Part shown: positions 26,363-33,866 of the stretch, one piece after another
Position numbering within the stretch: position 1 is the first letter of the stretch
Layout: every line of letters begins with the position of its first letter
From: Lachnospiraceae bacterium
Lineage (GTDB): Bacteria > Bacillota > Clostridia > Lachnospirales > Lachnospiraceae
DNA: 38,133 nucleotides
Direction: 5' to 3'
Assembly (NCBI GenBank): GCA_022797995.1
Contig: JAAWLQ010000003.1
Span: 1-38,133, forward strand
Notes under the pieces: model-generated
The model's database searches: none
The model's input: only the letters and a program-made list of their open reading frames with translations
Told to the model about the DNA's origin: nothing
Made by a program: the position numbers and the translations under genes

Positions 26363-28909
26363 TCACTCAATCAACCCGTGCCGTTTCAGCCTCGCCCGGA
26401 TGCCGCCCGATGTCCTGCTGTGCCGCCTGGCAATCTCTGGTATCTTCATTCCGGACTCATACTCCTGATCCAGCCTGGCGTCTTCCTCCTCGCTCCAGGC
26501 CGCCCCTGCTCCGTCCGGCCGGTTCTTTGATCGATTATATTCCGCCCTGTCAAAAACCTTCGCTTCTTCCTTCTCTGCAGACTCTACGGAACTATCGCCG
26601 CTCTCCTCTTCTGCCCTGGGTCCCACCAGATGCTCAACAATCATCTTCTGCACCTTCGGCGGATACTTCATCAGCTTATATGGGACGCCGCTGGAGCTCA
26701 CCTTTTCTTCAAGCAGGATTCCATATTCCAGGCCCTGTGTGGTAGGTTTCTTGACAAATACGCCGCCGGTGCCATCTTCACAGGTCAGTCCCTGGGATAC
26801 CAGATATTCCCATATCTGTCCCAATGTTGCCTTTTTCACGCCGGTTACCGTACAGATACGGTTGAGTTCATTTTTAATCTCACTGATATAGTACATATCC
26901 TGATACTGAAATTCCTCCGCATCCTTTTCCGCAAGATAAAATGCAGACCTTTTTTTCTTCTTTGTTCTGGAAGTTTTTGAACCTGATGTTCCTGCCGCGT
27001 TCAGCTTTCCATCTTCATCCTCGTTCCCACTTCCGCCATTCCCCATCTGGCTGTCCTGACTCTGCATGCTGATAACAGCGCCCGGATGGGCTTCCACAAA
27101 TGCCGCTATGGCATTCAGGAATCTGTCCCCATATTTCTCACTCTTGCTTTTACCCACACCGGACACCGTCAGTAAATCATCTACCGTTTCAGGTAATTTT
27201 ATGCACATATCAATCAAGGTCTTATCATTAAAAATGATATATGGCGGCAGTCCTTCCTCCCGTGCCATCTCAAGCCGAAGCTTACGCAATTCCTCGAACA
27301 GGTCATACCCCGCTGCCGTCAACGCATCCGTGCTTCTCTTTCGGGAAGCCCTCCTCCTATCCGGCTCTTTTTCTTCATAAATGCGCATGATCACACGGGT
27401 ATTCTCATCTCTTAACCGCGAGATGTCCCCCATTTTCAGTACGCTGTACTGCTCTTCTGTCTGGTACAGATACCCTTCTTCAATCAGCTGGCTGATCAGA
27501 CTCCTCAGCAAAGTTTCATTCCTGTCTTTTAACACCCCGTATGACCTGTAATTCACAGTGCCCAGTTCCCGGAGTCTTGCCCGGTCGGCTCCCATCAGCG
27601 TTCCCAGGACGATGGTCAAGCCATACCTCCCCTTTGTCTCCGCCACACAGTTGATAATCTGCTTCGCCTCGGCAGTCATATCCACTTCCCTGTATTCCCT
27701 GTGACAATTCCCACAGTTATCGCAGGGATTGCTGGTTTTTTCGCCGAAATAATTCAGAATCGTATTCCGCAGACATCCAGTGGTTCTGCAGTAACCTTCC
27801 ATTATCTGGAGCCGCCGCATATCCCTCTGCTTTACCAGCTCCACATCCTCTGTGTCCAGGTCGGAGAAATCCTTCTTCTCCAGCAGGAATTTATTGATGA
27901 TGATATCCTGGGCTGAGAAAAGCAGAATACACTGGGCCGGTTCTCCGTCTCTGCCGGCACGTCCTGCCTCCTGATAGTAATTCTCCATACTTTGGGGCAT
28001 ATTGTAATGAATCACATATCTCACATTGGATTTGTCTATGCCCATGCCAAAGGCATTGGTCGCCACCATAACCGGCGCCCGGTCGTATATGAAATCCTCC
28101 TGATTCTTCTTCCTGGTATCATTGTCAAGTCCCGCATGATACCTTGTTACCGGCACACCCTTTTTACACAGTACTTCAAAAAGGTTGTCCACATTTTTCC
28201 TGGTGGCACAGTAAATAATCCCGCTTTCCCGGGGGTGTTTTTCTATGTAATCTGTGACAAAATCCTCTTTCCTGCGTATATTTTCCACACTGTAATACAG
28301 ATTTTCCCTGTCAAAGCCTGTCACTGTCACACTGGGGTTTACAAGCCGCAGCGTGCACAGAATGTCTTCTTTTACCTCTTCTGTGGCTGTGGCCGTAAAT
28401 GCGCTGACAATGGGTCTCTGGGGAAGATTATTTATGAAATCCACGATTTTCAGATAGCTGGGCCTGAAATCCTGACCCCACTGAGAAATGCAATGAGCCT
28501 CGTCCACGGTTATCATGGAAATATCTGCACGGTTGGCAAATTCTGTAAAACCATAGCTCTCTAAACGCTCCGGCGCCACATAGATAATTCTGTATGCACC
28601 TGCCGCCGCCAGGCTCAACGCCTTTCCAATCTGGGTCTCCGTGAGGGAAGAGTTGATAAACGCCGCGTGAATTCCTGCCTCGTTCAGAGCCTTCACCTGG
28701 TCCTGCATCAGGGATATCAGCGGCGATATCACCAAAGTGATGCCGGGCAGCATCAGCGCCGGAACCTGATAGCATATAGATTTACCCGCCCCTGTGGGCA
28801 TAATTGCGAGGCTGTCACGGCCCGCCATGATTGCTTCGATGATACTTTCCTGTCCCGGCCGGAAGGAATCGTATCCAAAAAAGGTCTTCAGAGTTTCTCT
28901 TGCGGTCAT
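26363..28909 (-). CDS. recQ: RecQ-type ATP-dependent DNA helicase
   Basis: MPTGAGKSICYQVPAL, VDEAHCISQWGQDFRPSY, YYQEAGRAGRDG, CDNCGNC zinc site, HRDC-like segment, C-terminal WSEEEDARLDQEYESGMKIPEIARRHSRTSGGIRARLKRHGL tail. Confidence 0.95.
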   Translation of the reverse strand: MTARETLKTFFGYDSFRPGQESIIEAIMAGRDSLAIMPTGAGKSICYQVPALMLPGITLVISPLISLMQDQVKALNEAGIHAAFINSSLTETQIGKALSLAAAGAYRIIYVAPERLESYGFTEFANRADISMITVDEAHCISQWGQDFRPSYLKIVDFINNLPQRPIVSAFTATATEEVKEDILCTLRLVNPSVTVTGFDRENLYYSVENIRRKEDFVTDYIEKHPRESGIIYCATRKNVDNLFEVLCKKGVPVTRYHAGLDNDTRKKNQEDFIYDRAPVMVATNAFGMGIDKSNVRYVIHYNMPQSMENYYQEAGRAGRDGEPAQCILLFSAQDIIINKFLLEKKDFSDLDTEDVELVKQRDMRRLQIMEGYCRTTGCLRNTILNYFGEKTSNPCDNCGNCHREYREVDMTAEAKQIINCVAETKGRYGLTIVLGTLMGADRARLRELGTVNYRSYGVLKDRNETLLRSLISQLIEEGYLYQTEEQYSVLKMGDISRLRDENTRVIMRIYEEKEPDRRRASRKRSTDALTAAGYDLFEELRKLRLEMAREEGLPPYIIFNDKTLIDMCIKLPETVDDLLTVSGVGKSKSEKYGDRFLNAIAAFVEAHPGAVISMQSQDSQMGNGGSGNEDEDGKLNAAGTSGSKTSRTKKKKRSAFYLAEKDAEEFQYQDMYYISEIKNELNRICTVTGVKKATLGQIWEYLVSQGLTCEDGTGGVFVKKPTTQGLEYGILLEEKVSSSGVPYKLMKYPPKVQKMIVEHLVGPRAEEESGDSSVESAEKEEAKVFDRAEYNRSKNRPDGAGAAWSEEEDARLDQEYESGMKIPEIARRHSRTSGGIRARLKRHGLIE

Positions 28910-28995
28910 TTTTATCCCCTTTTAATTATATTGTTTGGAACATACATCCATTTCTCCAATCCCCATTATATTTTCTTTTTCCTAAAATAGCAACA

Positions 28996-29056
28996 AAAAA
29001 GGAATCCATTCCCTCTTTTTCGCCGCTGAGGCAAAAAGAGGAATGGATTCCTTTTT
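28996..29056 (-). terminator. Rho-independent terminator downstream of the 29060-29314 gene
   Basis: Long stem AAAAAGGAATCCATTCC..TCTTTTTCGCC / GGCAAAAAGAGGAATGGATTCCTTTTT. Confidence 0.8.
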
Positions 29057-29059
29057 CCT

Positions 29060-29314
29060 CTAAACCCAGAAGGGCTTCTGATCCTTATGGGTAAAATTCT
29101 TCATCCTCCCGTTCAGTTCCTCCAGCTGATTCTCATAGAAAACCTTCTGCTTCTCCGTCAGCTTTCCCTCCTCCGACAATGTCCGGAACATATCCTCGAA
29201 CTCCTTCAGATTCAGCTGCGCGGCATCTTTATAATTATTCTCGAAATTCTTCTGAATGCGGTCCAGCTTCTCATCCAGCTGCTTTTCGGCACCTGATTTT
29301 CTCTTCCAGAACAT
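29060..29314 (-). CDS. Small conserved-looking hypothetical protein, helical
   Basis: 84-aa ORF with charged helical composition, followed by terminator. Confidence 0.55.
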   Translation of the reverse strand: MFWKRKSGAEKQLDEKLDRIQKNFENNYKDAAQLNLKEFEDMFRTLSEEGKLTEKQKVFYENQLEELNGRMKNFTHKDQKPFWV

Positions 29315-29361
29315 GGTTCCACTCCTCTCTCCGCTTATTTCCCTCCGCTCATTCCTTCTGA

Positions 29362-30905
29362 TTAGGCGCCGTGCCTGACAAGGGCTTCTATTCGATAACT
29401 GACGTCTGCCAGACCGTCAGCAGCATAAGGTATCAACATTACAAAATAAGGCATGGCATATCGAGCGCTTGCCTCCCACAACATACTGAATAAAAAACCT
29501 CCGATAAATGTCACAAGAAGAATCAGATAATCATTTTTCCTGCAATCAACACTATTTTTTTCATTTTTTCTTCTCTTTCTCCAGCGAGCGGCTCCTGATA
29601 TGCAAAAATAACATGCGCCTATATATACCAGGCTCTGGTGTACAGACATAACCGACAGGAGTCTGTCTTTTGTCTCTCCCTGATAAATATCCCACGCCAC
29701 AGATGTGCGTTCGCCACAGAAGTCCAGCGTCTCATACAGACATTGAAAGTCTTCCCTCTCCCATTGCTCTGTAAGCTTATAATAATAAAACTTAACCATA
29801 TAATCAGGATGTTTTATCATATATTCCAGAGAATCCTTAGCCGCTTCAGCACTGATTTGAGCAGTCAATTCTGTATTATAAGAACATTCCATAAAGAGCT
29901 CAGAGTGGTATCCGTTCCATCCTCCGGGGCTGCGGCCTTCATCCCACTGCATCCCCATCGCAATATAAGCAATTGCCGGAACTCCCTCTCCCATCGTATT
30001 TTTTGCCCGATATTCATAAAATTTTCGCGGCAGCATGATACCGGCGACCGTTGCGGCAATCAGTACCAGCAGGAGGCCAAGATAACGTAGCTGGCGCCTG
30101 GACGTATACCCCCCCACACCAGAAAACACGCAATTACAAAGATAAGTGTGTTTTTTCTGAGTGCTATGGCTGTTGCCAGTCCCAAACCTGCGAATAACAG
30201 ATTCATCCAAGAGGGCTTTGCCGAGTACTCCAACAGCATCCATAAGGTAAACAGACACAATGCAATACTGGGAATTTCACCATACATATTATTTATATAG
30301 AGGTAATATGGAAAGCAAAAAAGCATAAGCAGACACCAGAAAATCCTGGTTCGGGGTGTGGAAAACTTTTTTCTCACAATCATATACCCAGATACCAGAG
30401 AAAGTGCCATAAAGGGCATATAAAGCCATTGTATTGTCATTTCATCCGCAACAGGAATCAGCCGGAATATCACTTCAAAAAAGAGTACAAGCCCTGCCTG
30501 AAACGGCCACAAAGACATGTAAGAGCCTGTTGGTGCAATGGGAAGCAAATCATGATTTTTAGCCCGGTACGCGATATCATAAATAGACTTTGCATCGCTT
30601 TGAGGTAAATTGGCCGAATTTATAATCCACCATGCCGAAAAGAGCATAGCTGTCAAAAAGGCCAGCACTAATCCCAAAAAGCGTACTTTCTTTGGCAGCC
30701 TTTCTGCAAGGCAGGAAAATAACCAGCAGAATCCGAAAAAGATAAAACATCCCAAAAAATCTTCCGCCAGTCTCCTCGGACTGCTCACATTCACCTCATA
30801 TCCATCTGAAGTATATAGAAATGAATTAATACTTAAAAACAGCAAAAACAATAAACTGCAGCCATATATAACTATTTTATTAAAGACAATCCATTTATCT
30901 CTCAT
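29362..30905 (-). pseudogene. Polytopic glycosyltransferase-like membrane protein (GT39/ArnT-like) split by a frameshift at a G7 tract
   Basis: N-terminal half 30060-30905 (MRDKWIVFNKIV...ALRKNTLIFVIACFLVWGG) and C-terminal half starting near 30108 (YTSRRQLRYLGLLLVLIAATVAGIML...) meet at CCCCCCC 30109-30115. Confidence 0.75.
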
Positions 30906-30991
30906 GTTAACCCCCATCTCTCGTATACAATACACATAAATTCCAGTCCCGGTGTGAATTTCGCGGGCAATTTCGCAGTCCAAAGATATGT

Positions 30992-31240
30992 TTAATTCTG
31001 CCCGGCCTTCTTCGCCTTCCACGCGCTTATCTCACTGCAAATGGCAAGCATCTCATCCACAACCAGCTCCGCACTTTGAGGTCTCACGTTCTCCAGATAC
31101 GAGGTCATTCTCCTCATGGCTTTCGGACTTCCCAGGTTCTTCGCGACCGCCTCCCCAAGTTCTTCTGGAAAGCCCAGACTTTTCACGGTGTCTACAAGCC
31201 GCTTCTTTTCCTCCGCCCATTCCTTTTGATTCGGTGTCAT
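30992..31240 (-). CDS. Small hypothetical protein
   Basis: MTPNQKEWAEEKKRLVDTVKSLGFPEELGEAVAKNLGSPKAMRRMTSYL; compact ORF with plausible start. Confidence 0.6.
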   Translation of the reverse strand: MTPNQKEWAEEKKRLVDTVKSLGFPEELGEAVAKNLGSPKAMRRMTSYLENVRPQSAELVVDEMLAICSEISAWKAKKAGQN

Positions 31241-31265
31241 GTTTATTCCTCCCAAAAATTATTCT

Positions 31266-31724
31266 CTAATCCTTATGGCATCCATGGTCTCCGCAGGAAT
31301 GGCCTTCTCCATGATGTCCATGGTCTCCGCAGGAATGACCCTCCCCATGATGTCCATGGTCTCCGCAGGAATGCCCTTCCCCATGATGTCCATGATGATC
31401 ACAGTTGGCTTCTGCCGCAAAAGATAGTCTCCCCTCGGCAAAAGCTCTGGCTGCCTCATCTGCCGATCCGCTGACCCCTGCATATAATTCGATGCCAGCC
31501 TCAGCCAATGCCATCTGGGCCCCGCCGCCAATCCCTCCACAAATCAGCGCATGCACTCCCTCCGCCTTCAAAAACCCGGCAAGTGCGCCATGGCCGGTTC
31601 CATTTGTACCTATCACTTTCCCTCCGTTTACTCTGCCATCAGAGACATCGTAAACCTTAAACTGTTCCGTTCTTCCAAAATGCTGAAATACCTGTCCATT
31701 TTCATAAGTTACCGCTACCTTCAT
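31266..31724 (-). CDS. NifX/NifB-like dinitrogenase iron-molybdenum cofactor family protein with His/Cys-rich tail
   Basis: MKVAVTYENGQVFQHFGRTEQFKVYDV...GVHALICGGIGGGAQMALAEAGIELYAGVSGSADEA, then HHGEGHSCGDHG x3. Confidence 0.88.
   Translation of the reverse strand: MKVAVTYENGQVFQHFGRTEQFKVYDVSDGRVNGGKVIGTNGTGHGALAGFLKAEGVHALICGGIGGGAQMALAEAGIELYAGVSGSADEAARAFAEGRLSFAAEANCDHHGHHGEGHSCGDHGHHGEGHSCGDHGHHGEGHSCGDHGCHKD
31281..31388. repeat. Three tandem 36-bp repeats encoding GDHGHHGEGHSC
   Basis: Units 31281-31316, 31317-31352, 31353-31388, near-identical. Confidence 0.92.
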
Positions 31725-31968
31725 CTCAATCTCCTCCTTCTTTCCTGCTCCTTATATTTTCAATATATCTGATTCTATATTCCGTAATAAGCACGCAGTC
31801 CCTCCCAGTTTCTTCCACTGGTTCCGGTTTTGTTGTAATCAGCTGCCCGACTTCCCTGCCCCCCTTATGTATCTGCACATCCACGGCATTTATTTGGTCT
31901 CAATGATATGCAACAGGCAGTTCCTCAAAATATATTGACTTTCACACAGTATTTGCTATGATAAAAAT

Positions 31969-32042
31969 AATATGGCAGGGCGACTCCTTTTTCAATCGAA
32001 AAAACTATCTTGATAAGAAGATATTTTATTTCCTGCCATATT
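31969..32042. other. Compact symmetric structured element (possible three-way-junction RNA or small IR element)
   Basis: P1 AATATGGCAGG/CCTGCCATATT, P2 TTTTTC-aatc-GAAAAA, P3 TATCTT-..-AAGATA; TATGAT on the + strand and TATAAT on the - strand both point inward. Confidence 0.5.
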
Positions 32043-32182
32043 TATTATACCGCACAGCGCTTTGAACTGGCAACTGTAATTCGGTGAATTCAATATAGCT
32101 GTATGTTAAACCGTCCATTTTGCAATTTCTGTGCTCACAAGAACTGAGACAATTACAGCAAAGTTATGGCATACGTGCACAT

Positions 32183-32242
32183 ATTCATGGCAGGAAACGC
32201 CGAATGGCATAACTACCATGTGCGGCTGTGCACATGGTATAA
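32183..32242 (+). repeat. Dispersed repeat, inverted relative to 8202-8267
   Basis: TATTCATGGCAGGAAACGCCGAATGGCATAACTACCATGTGCGGCTGTGCACATGGTATAA aligns with the reverse complement of 8202-8267. Confidence 0.8.
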
Positions 32243-32264
32243 CACTCATCCAGGAGGCTACATT

Positions 32265-33035
32265 ATGAACATAACATGGAATGCTCAGAATTATCAAGAC
32301 AATTTCTGCTTTGTCTCCCAATATGGAGAGGGCGTTATGGAGTTGCTCACCATTCCCGAAGGAAGCCGCGTCATCGATCTGGGTTGCGGCAACGGGACAC
32401 TGACAGAAAAACTGGCCGAACGCGGCTATACCGTGACAGGTATCGACGCGTCAAAAGATATGCTGGCTCTCGCCCAAAAAGAACACCCTGACCTGACCTT
32501 TATACAGGGAGATGCGCTGTCCTTTACACTGGAGGAAAAAGCGGATGCCATCTTTTCCAATGCCGTCTTTCACTGGATTGATGAGAAAAATCAGGAAATC
32601 ATGATAGCAAACATTGCGGACCAGCTCCGGGAAGGCGGCGAGCTGGTCTGTGAATTCGGCGGCTATGGCTGCGCCGAGGCAGTCCACTCCACATTGGAAA
32701 AATGCTTTGCCGAAAGAGGACTCTTATATCCGAGAACCTTTTACTTTCCAACCGTAGGAGAATATACCCCTCTCCTTGAAAAGCATGGTCTGCGCGTGGA
32801 GTTTGCCACATTGTTTGACAGACTGACCCCGCAGAATTCGGAACACGGAGTCATCGACTGGATCAATATGTTCGTCACAAAGCCTTTTGAGGGTATGGAT
32901 GAGAAAGTCAAAAATGACATTTTACAGGAAACTGAGAATACCTTGTATGAACGTCTGTTTCTGGACGGAAAATGGTATATTGATTATGTCAGAATCAGAA
33001 TCAGAGCCAGGAAAATGAGCACAGTAGAATGCTGA
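32265..33035 (+). CDS. Class I SAM-dependent methyltransferase (trans-aconitate methyltransferase-like)
   Basis: VIDLGCGNGTLTEKLAERGYTVTGIDASKDML; RBS caggagg before ATG 32265. Confidence 0.88.
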   Translation: MNITWNAQNYQDNFCFVSQYGEGVMELLTIPEGSRVIDLGCGNGTLTEKLAERGYTVTGIDASKDMLALAQKEHPDLTFIQGDALSFTLEEKADAIFSNAVFHWIDEKNQEIMIANIADQLREGGELVCEFGGYGCAEAVHSTLEKCFAERGLLYPRTFYFPTVGEYTPLLEKHGLRVEFATLFDRLTPQNSEHGVIDWINMFVTKPFEGMDEKVKNDILQETENTLYERLFLDGKWYIDYVRIRIRARKMSTVEC

Positions 33036-33148
33036 ACCATAAAATCACTGTCCTGACAGTAAGATTAAGGCCGTCACACAGCAACAACCATCCAAAGGGG
33101 AACACCAGTAAAAGAGAAACATTTACAAACAGAAGGGATTTTTAAAAT

Positions 33149-33784
33149 ATGAAAGAAGAAGACAAAATCAAAGCAGGCATCTTGTTTTCTCCGGCAAGCC
33201 CGGACCTGAAAGCCATCAAGCTTCGAACCCATAAGCTGAATCTCGATTACAATCGCACCTATGAAGACGAAACGGAAAAACGGGCTGAGATCATCCATGC
33301 CATTCTTGGCGAAATGGGGGCAGGAACTTTCTTCCAGGGCCCCATCACCTTTCATTACGGCATTCACACCCGGGTAGGCCGAAACTGCTTCTTCAATTTC
33401 AATCTGACCGTACAGGATGACGCCGAAGTAACCATCGGCGACAATTGTAATTTCGGGCCAAATGTAACCATCGTAACGCCCGTGCATCCCATGCTCCCGG
33501 ACGAACGTCGGGAAATGCTCTGTGCAGATGGGGTGAAGCGCGCTCTTTGTTATGCAAAACCTGTACATATCGGCAACGACTGCTGGTTCGGCGCCAATGT
33601 GGTAGTCTGCCCCGGCGTTACCATCGGCAACGGCTGTGTAATCGGCGCCGGCAGCGTCGTGGTCAAAAGTATTCACGCCAATTCCTTTGCCGCGGGAAAT
33701 CCCTGCCGGGTGATTAGAGAGCTCACCGAGGCAGACAGTATGATTTATAAGCCGGAGATTTTGGGGGATAACAGGGTGATCTGA
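33149..33784 (+). CDS. Sugar O-acetyltransferase (left-handed beta-helix, maltose acetyltransferase-like)
   Basis: Hexapeptide repeats VTIGDNCNFGPNVTIVTPVHP, HIGNDCWFGANVVVCPGVTIGNGCVIGAGSVVVKSIHANSFAAGNPCRVIRE. Confidence 0.92.
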   Translation: MKEEDKIKAGILFSPASPDLKAIKLRTHKLNLDYNRTYEDETEKRAEIIHAILGEMGAGTFFQGPITFHYGIHTRVGRNCFFNFNLTVQDDAEVTIGDNCNFGPNVTIVTPVHPMLPDERREMLCADGVKRALCYAKPVHIGNDCWFGANVVVCPGVTIGNGCVIGAGSVVVKSIHANSFAAGNPCRVIRELTEADSMIYKPEILGDNRVI

Positions 33785-33866
33785 AGGGAATTTTATCCCT
33801 TTTGCTATCATATCACCCTTTTTCAAAACGTGTAAAAAAGGAGGGCCCTCAGGTCCTCCTCAGGTC

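Noticed and set aside
31281-31388. Possible short CRISPR-like array
   Set aside because: Contiguous tandem repeats without unique spacers and in frame with a coding tail
31259-31540. Overlapping repetitive ORFs (GKGIPAETMDIMGRVIPAETMD.., MVSAGMTLPMMSM..)
   Set aside because: Other-frame translations of the 36-bp repeat; the NifX frame explains the sequence
31733-31920. Open minus-strand stretch (..VDVQIHKGGREVGQLITTKPEPVEETGRDCVLITEYRIRYIENIRSRKEGGD*) upstream of the NifX-like gene
   Set aside because: No start codon or recognised family; could be a gene remnant but not supportable by eye
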